DNA of 64,000 nucleotides from Diphasiastrum complanatum (Eukaryota > Streptophyta > Lycopodiopsida > Lycopodiales > Lycopodiaceae). Shown in pieces: positions 49,001-55,195 of this stretch. The notes below the pieces were generated by a model, which saw only the letters and a list, made by a program, of their open reading frames with translations, had not been told where the DNA came from and ran no database searches. How positions within the stretch are numbered: position 1 is the first letter of the stretch; the number at the start of each line of letters is the position of its first letter. The stretch lies in the NCBI GenBank assembly GCA_029204225.1, contig CM055107.1, positions 10,546,868 through 10,610,867 of the forward strand, given 5' to 3'. The translations under genes and the position numbers were made by a program.

Positions 49001-49884
49001 CATGAACTTAGGGTCTCTATGTTACGTCCATGTCCGGTTCAGAGGATTCGCAATAATCCTTGACATGGGTATTCGGCACTCCAACGTAGGTTTATTGGTT
49101 ATGCCTCACCTTTTGGACAAGGCCAGAAATATAATTAATAACCTTGTGAGCTCCTAGGCACTCCAATTAGGACATGTGGAGTAATGCATGGTGATTGACC
49201 ACGTTTTATGCATGTTGAGGAGATAAAAAACAATTGGATGAGACTTGAGATCCTGCAAGGAATATTCCTAGGCATCAGGGGTCTATATTTCTCGGCCTCC
49301 TCCACTTCCAAACTTCGATTTCCAGTTACCATCATACTGCCAACCTTACACATCCTAAAATCGACAAAAATTGTGCCACATTATCTAGTTAAGTGTTTTG
49401 TCTACATATTTCCCACATCTACTCATGCCATCAAATCTCACTGCTAGATTTTACAATAAAAAATTCAGTACTCTAAAACGCAACAGTTAGAGAAGGTTAT
49501 CTCAAGCCTTCAGAATTCTATAATATTAGCATCCTTGTAAGTCGTTTCTTAAATGACCAAGTTGCAACTAAGCATTCGGCTCTGGGACAATTGGATTGCT
49601 ATTTGGATGGGACTGCCATAGGCTTCTAACTACGAGAGTCTCATGCATTGGGAAATGAAATTTTCATTAACAAGCTACGTGAGCGGTATGTACTATGCAC
49701 ATCCAGCCAAAAAAACGATAATCAACAGGTGATAAAAGGCGAAGTCAAGTGAAAGTCTTTTGCAAACCTCCATCCTTTTGGCAACCTCTTCAAGATCCTC
49801 TGTCGGTTCCTCATAGCTAGACGCTGTCTTATCCTTAGCACGGTGTAGTGCAAATTTCCTTAATTTGTTCCAGGAGGATTTCAT
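7357..49884 (-). CDS. AH/BAR-like, Ser/Pro-rich protein (At2g33490/At3g26910 family), 9 exons
   Basis: Exons: 49884-49768, 32702-32630, 30385-30311, 30118-30057, 29945-29877, 11176-11148, 11020-10816, 9051-8848, 8334-7357. All junctions keep phase and give 603 residues, close to the roughly 610-620 of the Arabidopsis homologues. Residues 1-245 match the family's helical AH/BAR-like domain: [19 protein letters not shown] at the start, [25 protein letters not shown], and RHHTAQ at 205-210. The tail is Ser/Pro-rich and ends with the family motif [12 protein letters not shown] (548-559) and PLPLPPQIS. Arabidopsis members are catalogued as uncharacterised 'hydroxyproline-rich' proteins. A membrane-curvature role is inferred from the fold, and no signal peptide or membrane segment is seen. 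Introns 1 (17,065 bp) and 5 (18,700 bp) hold nested retrotransposons. Identity to Arabidopsis is modest, suggesting a distant lineage. Confidence 0.85.
8335..10815. other. Gene 1 introns 8 and 7 (513 and 1,764 bp)
   Basis: Intron 8 is 8,335-8,847; intron 7 is 9,052-10,815 around exon 8. No mobile element or RNA gene was recognised. An 84-codon open stretch on the minus strand at 9,649-9,395 has no recognisable motif and is treated as chance. Confidence 0.6.
8848..9051 (-). CDS. Gene 1 exon 8 (residues 211-278)
   Basis: This 204-bp exon, phase 0 on both sides, lies between TTGTGCAG and GTTCTC. It encodes [20 protein letters not shown], then AQESKIDH, the last helix of the BAR-like domain. An Asn/Asp/Ser-rich linker follows. 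Confidence 0.85.
10816..11020 (-). CDS. Gene 1 exon 7 (residues 142-210)
   Basis: This 205-bp exon follows GTTTGCAG. It encodes [20 protein letters not shown], then [16 protein letters not shown] and ends RHHTAQ before GTTAGA. The basic patch KGRPKNRK and the terminal RHHTAQ are family hallmarks (EKGRSKGGKG, RHHAAQ). Confidence 0.9.
11148..11176 (-). CDS. Gene 1 exon 6, 29-bp microexon (residues 133-142)
   Basis: The exon starts after TTTTGCAG and ends before GTCAGT. It encodes ETKLKYDEK plus two bases of Arg, matching the family's 'EMKRQCDEKR'. It is separated from exon 5 by 18.7 kb but from exon 7 by only 127 bp. Confidence 0.85.
12038..12309 (+). repeat. 136-bp tandem duplication inside gypsy G
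   Basis: Unit 1 is 12038-12173 and unit 2 is 12174-12309. Both begin 'caatcaacatgaggtacttc' and end 'ataatctacctaa', with only a few differences. The duplication covers the protease-RT linker and is a local event within the dead element. Confidence 0.95.
12038..13878 (+). pseudogene. Ty3/gypsy pol relic G, 5' part (linker, RT, RNase H)
   Basis: Domains on the plus strand in order: the pre-RT linker [15 protein letters not shown] (12,313-12,357); RT blocks with [47 protein letters not shown] and [13 protein letters not shown] (12,459-12,785); the RT catalytic YxDD region lost to stops/frameshifts at 12,785-12,810; RT tail with FLGLSRYYR (12,856-13,062); and RNase H (13,180-13,365, with [15 protein letters not shown]). 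A stretch with [12 protein letters not shown] near 13,860 precedes the zinc finger in such elements. The gene is broken many times and then cut at 13,879 by copia element B. Its integrase continues at 25.7 kb. Confidence 0.85.
13879..14721 (-). repeat. Partial 3' LTR of copia element B
   Basis: It matches 24,675 onwards from 'tgctaca.actacaa.ctaacc' through 'ctcattcacagattgcac', 'cagaatgcggaaatcatc' and the short CT run, so the two are an LTR pair. On the minus strand the LTR ends in CA at 13,879, inside gypsy G. It is cut at 14,721 by element A. The upper half carries repeated GCGGTGCCT-type words. Confidence 0.85.
14722..15281 (-). repeat. 3' LTR of copia element A
   Basis: On the minus strand it starts TGTGAGAAATTTC right after the polypurine tract GAAGAGGGAG and ends TTTTCTACA at 14,722. 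It carries a TATA-like CTATATATAG near 15,005. It is 560 bp with TG...CA ends. No matching 5' LTR is present in the window. Confidence 0.8.
15282..16219 (-). pseudogene. Element A reverse transcriptase, RNase H deleted
   Basis: RT starts with [20 protein letters not shown], then [39 protein letters not shown] and an intact catalytic [10 protein letters not shown] near 15,575. Near 15,380 the frame jumps from the RT tail ([11 protein letters not shown]) straight to the pol C-terminal signature [11 protein letters not shown], so the RNase H domain has been lost by an internal deletion. Confidence 0.85.
16164..17620 (-). pseudogene. Element A protease and integrase
   Basis: The protease motif [13 protein letters not shown] lies near 17,600. 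GAG-pre-integrase follows with [14 protein letters not shown] (17,249 down) and the CESCALSK zinc site. The integrase core shows [11 protein letters not shown], and then [14 protein letters not shown] and the C-terminal [16 protein letters not shown]. Frameshifts occur near 16,790 and 16,960. Confidence 0.85.
17631..18497 (-). pseudogene. Element A gag with CCHC knuckle
   Basis: The ATG at 18,497 opens [20 protein letters not shown], the usual copia gag start. A helical UBN2 region follows ([19 protein letters not shown]), then one zinc knuckle, [14 protein letters not shown], near 17,780. A stop near 18,328 and another near 18,088 break it. It would coat element RNA in virus-like particles if intact. 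Confidence 0.8.
19018..19496 (+). repeat. 5' LTR of copia element C
   Basis: It runs from TGTTGGAATAT to CTATTTCCTACA (479 bp), followed directly by a tRNA-Met-type primer-binding site. It carries a TATA-like 'tatatatgtg' near 19,320 and short repeated 'atagtcaatagtcaagtag' words. The same LTR occurs inverted at 36,060-36,523 (element D). Confidence 0.9.
19497..19509 (+). promoter_or_regulatory. Primer-binding site of element C
   Basis: TGGTATCAGAGCC, complementary to the 3' end of initiator tRNA-Met, directly abuts the 5' LTR. Confidence 0.9.
19922..20916 (+). pseudogene. Element C gag
   Basis: The start is [20 protein letters not shown]; a TGA at 20,036-20,038 replaces the Trp codon still present in element D. 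The middle region reads [21 protein letters not shown] frameshift near 20,425 precedes the zinc knuckle [14 protein letters not shown] near 20,695. Confidence 0.8.
20960..22391 (+). pseudogene. Element C protease-integrase, 3' truncated
   Basis: The protease motif [18 protein letters not shown] lies near 20,975. GAG-pre-integrase and integrase follow ([47 protein letters not shown]). A stop replaces a Gln codon near 21,868 just before NGVVERKN, and a frameshift occurs near 21,040. The reading stops matching its relative D after about 22,391. Confidence 0.8.
22391..24520 (-). pseudogene. Element B gag-protease-integrase
   Basis: The gag start is [20 protein letters not shown] at 24,520. A frameshift lies near 24,190. 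The basic region ends in two zinc knuckles, [14 protein letters not shown] and [14 protein letters not shown] (near 23,680-23,760); most copia gags have one. The protease is [17 protein letters not shown]. Integrase shows [25 protein letters not shown] and [20 protein letters not shown], and stops at 22,391. Confidence 0.85.
24536..24548 (-). promoter_or_regulatory. Primer-binding-site-like motif of element B (first of two)
   Basis: TGGTATCAGAGCC on the minus strand. A second, TGGTATCAAAGC, lies at 24,584-24,595. Neither abuts the LTR boundary at 24,675, which is unusual. Confidence 0.6.
24675..25714 (-). repeat. 5' LTR of copia element B (right end approximate)
   Basis: It pairs with 13,879-14,721. 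The inner boundary (24,675) is set by loss of similarity between the two copies. The outer boundary near 25,714 is a guess (minus-strand TGTGACC) and is followed by the rest of gypsy G. It holds a long CT microsatellite and repeated GCGGTGCCT words. Confidence 0.7.
25004..25081. repeat. (TC)39 microsatellite inside LTR B
   Basis: 78 bp of uninterrupted TC. The sister LTR has only about six units at the same place (near 14,185). Confidence 0.95.
25725..26640 (+). pseudogene. Gypsy G integrase, 3' part after copia insertion
   Basis: Reads [20 protein letters not shown], then [15 protein letters not shown], the CC half of the gypsy HHCC zinc finger, near 25,810. A decayed integrase core follows with many stops (a '[14 protein letters not shown]'-like stretch near 25,970; 'LEFAYNNS' near 26,260). 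It continues the relic that was cut at 13,879. Confidence 0.75.
26641..27179. other. Intron 5, non-coding; nothing recognised
   Basis: AT-rich sequence without a readable domain; perhaps the decayed 3' end of gypsy G. Confidence 0.4.
27180..27670. repeat. Dispersed repeat, copy 2
   Basis: Aligns with 3,185-3,790 in the same orientation (shared 'caacccaaccaaacctagat', 'tctagcccccaagctat', 'gatgagtcactgccagttct'). Copy 1 lies outside the gene and copy 2 lies in intron 5. Confidence 0.6.
27671..29876. other. Intron 5 remainder; possible decayed LTR material
   Basis: No coding domain is visible. A minus-strand primer-binding-like TGGTATCAAAGC lies at 28,525-28,536, so an LTR element may once have been here. 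Two CG-containing palindromic words (28,696-28,705 and 29,561-29,576) are listed separately. Confidence 0.4.
29561..29576. repeat. Palindrome TCGAAACGCGTTTCGA
   Basis: A perfect 16-bp palindrome. Its core AAACGCGTTT recurs at 28,696-28,705 and inside a 20-bp palindrome at 61,881-61,900. Confidence 0.9.
29877..29945 (-). CDS. Gene 1 exon 5 (residues 110-132)
   Basis: This 69-bp exon lies between GATGCAG and a GTATCA donor. It encodes [20 protein letters not shown] followed by VAE, matching 'AHVIMTITIPSESLLSELRK' of the family, which is the most diagnostic stretch. The 18.7-kb intron 5 follows. Confidence 0.9.
30057..30118 (-). CDS. Gene 1 exon 4 (residues 89-109)
   Basis: This 62-bp exon follows a CTTCAG acceptor and ends before a weak GTCTGT donor. 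It encodes [20 protein letters not shown], matching 'RVLSMLGKVQLELQKLVDSY' of the family. Confidence 0.85.
30311..30385 (-). CDS. Gene 1 exon 3 (residues 64-89)
   Basis: This 75-bp exon lies between a TTTACAG acceptor and a GTAAGC donor. It reads [15 protein letters not shown] and then GPMDDENAG, matching 'EFSESLREMGTCLLEK.....D.ESG' of the family. Both boundary codons are split Gly codons that rejoin in frame. Confidence 0.85.
30386..32629. other. Gene 1 intron 2 (2,244 bp)
   Basis: No domain-level match was found. A TATA-like 'catatatagg' near 31,010 and clustered 'agtcaat' words at 31,440-31,635 suggest old LTR DNA. Open stretches at 31,946-31,596 (minus) and 31,997-32,254 (plus) lack recognisable motifs. 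Confidence 0.45.
31440..31635. repeat. Degenerate repeats of 'agtcaat.c' and inverted 'attgact'
   Basis: At least six copies of a roughly 20-bp word such as 'tagtcaatacaattgacta', itself nearly palindromic, lie close together. Similar 'atagtcaatagtcaagtag' words occur in the LTRs of elements C and D. Confidence 0.6.
32630..32702 (-). CDS. Gene 1 exon 2 (residues 40-64)
   Basis: This 73-bp exon follows a TTGCAG acceptor and ends before GTGAGT. It encodes [19 protein letters not shown] and then SVCAY, matching the family's 'DM.DMRDCYDSLL....A..AY' helix. It leaves one base for the split Gly codon. Confidence 0.85.
32703..35673. other. Intron 1, gene-proximal 3' part; mostly unrecognised
   Basis: No host exon is visible. 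One fairly regular ORF fragment (34,747-34,463, minus) is listed separately. The rest is AT-rich with no repeat boundary that I could define. Confidence 0.4.
34463..34800 (-). pseudogene. Unidentified ORF fragment, perhaps gypsy gag-protease linker
   Basis: An open stretch reads with protein-like composition: [40 protein letters not shown], then DWLNSEAG. The open frame extends upstream to about 34,790. No zinc knuckle, protease or RT is adjacent. The '[20 protein letters not shown]' helix resembles linkers ahead of the protease in some retroelement polyproteins, but this is a weak guess. Confidence 0.3.
35674..36059 (+). repeat. 5' LTR of copia element E, first part
   Basis: Pairs with 43,893 onwards: 'tttatttgcacccctaatg', 'ttggtttggccatgc', 'gttcatgcatgtagg', 'tatgcttttggcttttcac'. 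It starts TGTTAGAAATTG at 35,674 and is interrupted at 36,060 by element D. Relative to the sister LTR it has roughly 60 extra bases near 35,840-35,900. Confidence 0.85.
36060..36523 (-). repeat. 3' LTR of copia element D
   Basis: On the minus strand it runs from TGTTGGAATG to CTATTTCCTACA (464 bp), nearly the same as element C's LTR. The polypurine tract AAGGAGGG directly precedes it. Confidence 0.9.
36524..37370 (-). pseudogene. Extra pol-linker-like module between pol and 3' LTR of D
   Basis: The minus-strand reading contains [50 protein letters not shown] and [20 protein letters not shown]. This mirrors the linker after integrase in the same element (37,980-37,600), which has [39 protein letters not shown] and [17 protein letters not shown]. 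It is therefore a diverged second copy of that pol segment, broken by a frameshift near 37,075. Confidence 0.65.
37374..39480 (-). pseudogene. Element D protease-integrase-pol with RT deletion
   Basis: The protease motif [20 protein letters not shown] lies near 39,400. Integrase follows ([56 protein letters not shown]). After the linker the reading is [15 protein letters not shown] and then directly [20 protein letters not shown], so the RT palm with its YVDD site has been deleted near 37,580. Pol stops at 37,374. Frameshifts also occur near 39,290 and 38,660. Confidence 0.85.
39481..40436 (-). pseudogene. Element D gag
   Basis: It starts MTKESESIG at 40,436. A short deletion follows at once and shifts frame before [20 protein letters not shown]. 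Unlike element C, the GLWEVV Trp codon is intact. A second small deletion near 40,050 shifts frame again; the rest, with zinc knuckle [14 protein letters not shown], is open to about 39,520. Confidence 0.8.
41012..41024 (-). promoter_or_regulatory. Primer-binding site of element D
   Basis: TGGTATCAGAGCC on the minus strand directly abuts the 5' LTR end at 41,025. Confidence 0.9.
41025..41110 (-). repeat. Truncated 5' LTR of element D (86 bp)
   Basis: Matches the CTATTTCCTACA end of the 3' LTR, but similarity stops after 'atggctagaa' at 41,110, where element E sequence begins. Confidence 0.9.
41111..43892 (+). pseudogene. Copia element E internal region, gag and most integrase lost
   Basis: Readable parts in order: GAG-pre-integrase [17 protein letters not shown] (41,426); a jump to the integrase end (NMFWGEAVK-like, 41,655-41,760); RT (42,400-43,013) with [49 protein letters not shown] and an intact [12 protein letters not shown]; and RNase H (43,281-43,857) with [16 protein letters not shown]. 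The polypurine tract TTAAGGGGGAG precedes the 3' LTR. Several stops and frameshifts are present. Confidence 0.85.
43893..44350 (+). repeat. 3' LTR of element E (right end approximate)
   Basis: Starts TGTTAAAAATTAA after TTAAGGGGGAG. Similarity to the 5' LTR is clear to 'ggtcttggtgtgtgtga' (about 44,222); beyond that the 5' copy is missing, so the end is a guess. Confidence 0.75.
44351..46870. other. Intron 1, unrecognised; possible LTR near 45.8-46.87 kb
   Basis: No coding domain was recognised. A primer-binding-like TGGTATCAAAACA at 46,877-46,889 suggests that a plus-strand LTR ends near 46,875. The more GC-rich stretch 46,190-46,360 has an open frame, but no motif supports a gene. Confidence 0.4.
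46877..46889 (+). promoter_or_regulatory. Primer-binding-site-like motif
   Basis: TGGTATCAAAACA resembles retroelement tRNA-Met primer sites. No paired LTRs were confirmed. Confidence 0.4.
46890..48430 (+). pseudogene. Decayed retroelement leader/gag-like sequence
   Basis: Downstream of the primer-binding-like site. Near 47,995-48,130 one frame reads [20 protein letters not shown] followed by a helical, broken stretch. This resembles the capsid region of gypsy gags (xWLxRLExYFxI). The rest is unreadable. Confidence 0.35.
48430..48945 (-). pseudogene. Ty3/gypsy integrase relic
   Basis: The minus strand, read across frameshifts, gives a 'TQNRWANRE'-like stretch (compare HPQTDGQTE), then an [20 protein letters not shown]-like stretch, [15 protein letters not shown] and [11 protein letters not shown]. 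These are the conserved 3' integrase motifs of gypsy elements, and they place a minus-strand element here. Confidence 0.65.
48946..49767. other. Intron 1, exon-1-proximal; nothing recognised
   Basis: The sequence is probably further integrase decay. No clear motif was read up to the exon 1 donor. Confidence 0.4.
49768..49884 (-). CDS. Gene 1 exon 1 (residues 1-39, start codon)
   Basis: The ATG is at 49884-49882. The start was chosen because [13 protein letters not shown] aligns with the conserved start of the Arabidopsis proteins (MKSSLKKLRGLAL-type). The exon ends in ATGGAG before a GTTTGC donor, phase 0. The open frame extends 22 codons upstream, but that part has no family similarity. Confidence 0.85.
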
Positions 49885-50850
49885 TGAATTCTTCAACGCA
49901 GTACAGCATCCGTAAATCTGAAACAGGCTATTAAAACCGCTATGTCGCAACCGGTAATCAGATGAGATGCACCAGCCTTCCTCTCAAGCTTAAGGAGCAG
50001 GAGTGATACAATAACAATCTCAAAGGATGTTCTGAAGCGCGTCACAATTTAAACCGGAAACAATGCAGCCTGTCCATCTATAATTGCTAACCGAAGGCAC
50101 CTCTTCTAAAGTTGTTCCTTCTCAATTGCCTGAAATCACCAATCCAGCGCCAACTTTTCAGCTTCGAAAACCTGTTTTCAATCCAGTCAGAAAAATAGGA
50201 TCAATCCGCTCACTCGTGCGTCTATTGATTATAATTTCACTTATGCTCGGAAATGGATCAGCGGTCCTTTGTTGTTGGTGCTGCTCTGCCTCCTTTTCCT
50301 TGAGGCGGTGGTGCGTGCCGGCTGAAGGCAAGAAAGAGCTCAAGGAAGAAAATTCTTCAAGTATAAGCAACACGTAGTCGAAATTATCAACGGGGTTTTT
50401 GACGAAACCGCAAGCGACCGCCTCAAAGCGGAGCACAAAAGAAAGCATTATACTGCCCTGCCGTGCGGGGGGCCTGGGCCCGCGCCATGATCTTCCTGCA
50501 TCACCTACGACGACACGCAGTAGCTCCAAAAACGGGCCATCGCCGAGGCTGCTGGCGCCCACGCTCGGATTTTGCAGACACGACAAGCCCGCCATAGCCT
50601 ACGAAATACAAGAAGAAGAAGACGAAGAAGAAGAAAAAGAGAGAAAAGAAGGCTTTCATTTTTGGCCTTGGACTGAAAGCTGGAGAGCTTCCACTCCACG
50701 AGCACATGCACATGAGTATCTTGGAGGGTGGGGCCTGGGCCTCCCCAAATACAACGGGACCCTCCCCTCCAAAAACATGTTACAAGCAAGAGTGAGAATA
50801 TACCATATAATGTCATCAAAATGAGTATCCAAAAAAAATTTAGCTTCCGA
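49885..50850 (-). promoter_or_regulatory. Putative 5' leader and promoter of gene 1
   Basis: Upstream of the ATG lies a GC-richer zone (50,240-50,600). On the minus strand it carries a CT-rich tract at 50,610-50,660, typical of plant 5' leaders. A 145-codon open frame (50,595-50,158) lies in it without family similarity. A TATA-like TTTATATAGAG on the minus strand sits at 50,868-50,878. The leader may contain an intron. The start site is not determined. Confidence 0.35.
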
Positions 50851-50900
50851 TCTAGCATGTGACTCACTCTATATAAAAAAATTGGGTTCTAATCTATCGT

Positions 50901-51163
50901 GTGGATTCACTCTAGGGTTGGTAATACGCATGTGCTATGTTTTGGTTGTCAAGCTTTGTCGTCGTAGCGATAAGCTGTTGTGATGCGGATTCACTCCATG
51001 GTTGGTTTGATAATACGCATGTGCTATGTTTGGGTTGTCAGCTTTGTCGTCGTAGTGATAAGCTGTTGTGATGTGGATTCACTCTATGGTTGGGTTTGGT
51101 AATATGCATGTGCTATTTTTTAGTTGTTAGCTTTGTTGTGATAGTGATAAGCTATTGTTGACG
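50901..51163. repeat. Three tandem copies of an 84-90 bp unit
   Basis: Units start at 50,901, 50,985 and 51,073, each opening with 'gtggattcactc'-type sequence, followed by 'ggtaatacgcatgtgctat', then 'gctttgtcgtcgtag.gat' and 'aagctgttgtgatg'. The third is the most diverged. Confidence 0.9.
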
Positions 51164-53159
51164 ATTTACCAAAAGCGGAGTTGTCACTCTTAGATGATTT
51201 TGAGCATTAGAATGAGTCTTTATTGTTATTTTTATTCTTTCAAAATAATATCATTGTTTTTTTAGTTCTTAAACTATTCATATGTACCTTGAGCTCACAC
51301 GACAAAGTTTATCGTGATAATTTAGATCACCTTGTTCTTTACTCATTTGGGTATAGTTTAAGATTAGATTCAAGAGGACTTTATCCCATGTGGAAGTGTT
51401 GCATCATGGCGTTTTTTTGGCATGAAATCATAGCAAAGGCTCTTGTTTTTTTAACAATTTTTCACTTTGACACCATTTGTCAATCTACAAATTGCTGGAG
51501 TTATAAATTTCTATAAAAATCGTTATTATGGTTTTATGTTTGTTTTAGATCTATTTTTCATTCAATATCCTATTGTAATTTACACTTGCTTTTATCACGT
51601 GTTTATTTTAGTATTTTGTCTTGGCCTTCAAAGCTTGGTCCATTGTAATCATAAAATCTATAGCATGCTTGATATTGGTATTTATATTATACATTCTTAT
51701 TTCATTTCATTTTCAGAAAGAGGCCACATATGCATTCTTAAATAAATTCGAGTCATTATGGAAATGCAAAGAAAAAATTATTGGAGGAGAGAATGGGTCT
51801 TGCTAGCGGACATGTGCAAGACTTATTCTATGTGTGTTTCTTATTCCTACTTTTCCACATTGTCTCCATGCATGGCTTCCTTGACATGGCTTCCTTGGTG
51901 GACGATCTTCCCTTTGTGTTATGCTTTCATACTTTTGTTGAAATGAGGGTGTTCTTATTTCTACTTTGACATTGAATATCATAGTAGGGTTCTCATGCTA
52001 TAGAAAACGTATCTGTCACGTTTTTCTAAGTCGTTGATGTGGGTAGCTTAAACTCTCTACTTGTTGACTTACCAAATTTTACCATAAATGATCTTAGTTC
52101 ATTATCTATATAGTAAAGCGCAAAAAGTCAATATTTGAATCTTTTGTATCGCCAAGTTTATAAGAGTTGATCTATATTTTTATAGCAATGCTCAAAGAGT
52201 CAAAATCTATCAATGAAAAAATTCTATCTTCTAAATTGAATTTGTTGAGTTACATGCGAGTATCTCTTGTTGTTTTCATTTGTCATATGAAAACATTTTA
52301 TAAAGTGTTTTCCACACTTTTTGGACCTCTAATCAACTATATACAATGAAAATAGTTATAAACAAGTGAACTCAAGATGAAGCAACACAATACGATGATT
52401 AAAATGCGAAAAACCTTTGAGATTGATGTAGAAAGAGTGTCTAGCACCTTGACAATGCCATCAAATATTGCACTAATCTTTGCAAACTATGGATAGCTTG
52501 CACAAATGAGTATGATAGTAAGGGGTGTTGTGTGGTGTAGGGTGAGAAAATGAGAAGCCGTTTGGCAAGCTTAAATCACACCAAACTCACCAAGCAAGTA
52601 GAAAATGAAAAGCCTATGCACAACAAAATGGTATGAATATTAGAGAAGATTCAAGCATCTCACTATCTCTTTTTTTTTCACCATCACTAACTACAAGTAT
52701 GGTTTTCACCAGCTTCCTTACTAAGTGTACACAAATAAGCTTTTGTATGGGAGGTAGAAATGCCATCATTTGGTGCATAAATTGAAATGTGTTTAAAAGG
52801 TCTCGTTCAGAATTATGTTTTATTTAAGTGATTTTTTTTTAAAAATGTTAATATATGAGTTTTTACTTATATCAAACTCCAATTTATTAGAGTAGTTTGT
52901 CGTTATCTTGAATGAATCTTGTGTTTAAAAGTAATTTGTTGTTTTCTTTTTTACTATATTTTTGTTTTGCAACTTGGGATCTCCATTGCACTCTAAGAAG
53001 TGCTACTCCCATGTTTGAAGTTATCACATTTGAGGTCAATCAGATGCTTCAATGTTTCTTCTTTTTTATTTTCTTAATAACATAGGAACAAGAAAACAAT
53101 TTCATTTGCATGATGGAAAATAGAAGAAGAGGATAAAAATTGAATAGCCCAAGGTAATC
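51164..53159. other. Upstream of gene 1; nothing recognised
   Basis: AT-rich, low-complexity sequence (runs of T near 51,235-51,430) with only chance open frames. Confidence 0.5.
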
Positions 53160-53194
53160 TACTTCCTCTCTTGTTGGATGCCATCAGAGTGTGG

Positions 53195-53545
53195 TTTGAG
53201 GAGGTTTGAGGAGGTCTGCAGAAGTTTTCTCTGGGGGGCAAAGTTTGATGGCAGTGGGTATGTGGGGGTGGCTTGGAGTACATGTATTCTACCTAAGCAT
53301 TTTGGAGGTTTGGGTCTCCTGGATCTGAAATAGTTGGCTACTAGGAGTATTGCCAAGTGGCTTGTGAGAGCAGTTGTGAGAAGGGAGGAGACCTGGGCTT
53401 GCCTTCTCCAAGAGGCAGCAAATTGTTGGGCCCCTGTGAGAGCTCCAGGCTGGAGAAATTGGATTAGAGCTCCCATTCTTTGGTCCCTCTGGAGATGGAA
53501 AAATTCGCAAATTTTTGGTAGTCCTATGCATCGTGTCTCACATAT
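53195..53545 (+). pseudogene. LINE reverse-transcriptase 3' relic
   Basis: The frame reads EEVCRSFLWGAKFDGSGYVG, VAWSTCILPKHFGGLGLLDL, a stop, then LATRSIAKWLVRAVVRREET. This matches the plant LINE pattern after RT: FLWGG, VxWxxxCxPKxxGGLGxxDL and AKWxWR. It is the only non-LTR element seen. Confidence 0.7.
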
Positions 53546-53919
53546 GAACATGATAGTAGATCACAAAGATGGTGAAGTTGGTTGATTATATAAGAAAGGT
53601 TTACTCAAGAATGATTATCAACCTTATACTGATTTTGTTATACTTTATCATGTGAAAAAGTCACGTGGCACGCCTCACCAAACATTGCTACCATTTCAAA
53701 GTTCTAAGTTCTCAAGGCACATGAAAAAGGAATCATGGATCATTGTAGAAAATCTAAGAAAGTGTCACATGGGACCTTTGAAAAAGATTTAGAATAAACT
53801 AGACCTTAGTGCTCAAATAAACATCTTGTGACATAGGTCAACTTACAAAAGCTCATTGAATCAAAATAGGAAAACATCTATGTAAGGGGACCTTGGAAAG
53901 AGTGTTAGGACAACCAATA

Positions 53920-55195
53920 ATCTAGGATATTCTAGATGCGGTGTTGTTCTATGTGGTGGCGATACTTGAATGGGCAGCTAATAGTGTTGAATATCTTATT
54001 CATAGAAAGCCAAGTGAATCATTGACCAAAGTACATCAACGCAAGTTGATTTTGAAGTCATGATTGTATCAATTGATAGTAGGGCAATTGTATCGAAAGG
54101 GAGTTTATGACATTCTATGAAGATGCATTTTGCCACATGAAGCACCAATTATTATCATGCTATCTCATGATGCTATGGGTGGAGGTCACTTTTTAGCTAA
54201 TATGACGATTCAAAATTTTCCAATCAGGATAGTGGTGGCCAATCGTTCATAAATATACAAAGAAGTATATATACAAACTTGTGATGTTTGTCAACAGGCA
54301 CGACATCCTACAAAAGCAAATTATGATCCGTTACATCTAGTTTTGGTGCAATCATCTTTAAAAAATGGAGAGTCGATTATGTGGGATCGATACATTTGGC
54401 CACAAGGGGCACCTAGGCATGCTACATTATCATGGCTATTGATTATATGACCAAGTAAATTGAAGCAAGAGAAGTGCAAGTAGCAAATGGAAGGTCAACC
54501 ACAAAGTTCTTATGTGAAAATATTATGGTCAAATTTGGATCTTTAGTGAAAGATGTGAATTTCGACACTCATTTCATCAATGAAACAATCAAGGTTCCGT
54601 TGGAGGAGCTCTTTATCATACATCGATTTAGTACACCTTATTACCCAATGTAAAAATGAACAAGCTATATCTCCCAATAAGATATCATTATGGATAGTGG
54701 CAATAGAACATCTAGATGAAGCAAAATCAATACAATTACATCATGAAACTTTACAATAGTTATGTTGAGCAAGATTGGTGGTAGTTCATGTGTTAGTAGT
54801 AGAGAAAGCAGTAGAGAAATCTCAACAAAAAGCTTGGCATTATAGGACATTGCATAAGAGGGATTTAAGAGAGGGTGACTTGGTGTTGATGTATAAAATA
54901 AAGCTGATAAAAGAGAAGCTAAAGTTCCCCGGTTTCACCAGTGAAGGAGCATATTGTGATAAAGAAACTATGTCCTATGGAGTGGTCATTTTGAAACATC
55001 TAGATGGAACACAATTTGATACTCCAATCAATGGTTACCTCGACTTATTATGCACAAATGCTAGTGGAGCTCATGCCAAAAGTTTCTTGAAACTTTTTCC
55101 AACTTTCAATCCATCCTACTTTCAAACATTCCAGCCTTGTTCTCACACTTGTGATCAATTCAAAACAAATCATTTGTACTTAGTCTTCTTTTGAG
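53920..55195 (+). pseudogene. Ty3/gypsy zinc finger-integrase relic
   Basis: Readable parts: ILPHEAPIIIMLSHDAMGGG with HFLANMTIQ, the zinc finger IQTCDVCQQARHPTKANYDP (near 54,280), a core with stops, 'HRFSTPYYP'-like near 54,625, and an integrase end with WHYRTLHKRDLREGDLVLMY and TSEGAYCD (54,835-54,960). It lacks RT on its left. Confidence 0.75.

Noticed and set aside
49135-49447. Overlapping open frames on both strands between the gypsy relic and exon 1
   Set aside because: No conserved motif was recognised; probably intronic retroelement decay.
50158-50595. 145-codon open frame upstream of gene 1 exon 1
   Set aside because: It lies in the GC-rich putative leader, shows no recognisable domain or family similarity, and has long overlapping open frames on the other strand, as expected for GC-rich DNA by chance.
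50901-51163. Repeat array considered as CRISPR-like
   Set aside because: The units are contiguous without spacers and the DNA is plant nuclear; it is a tandem repeat.
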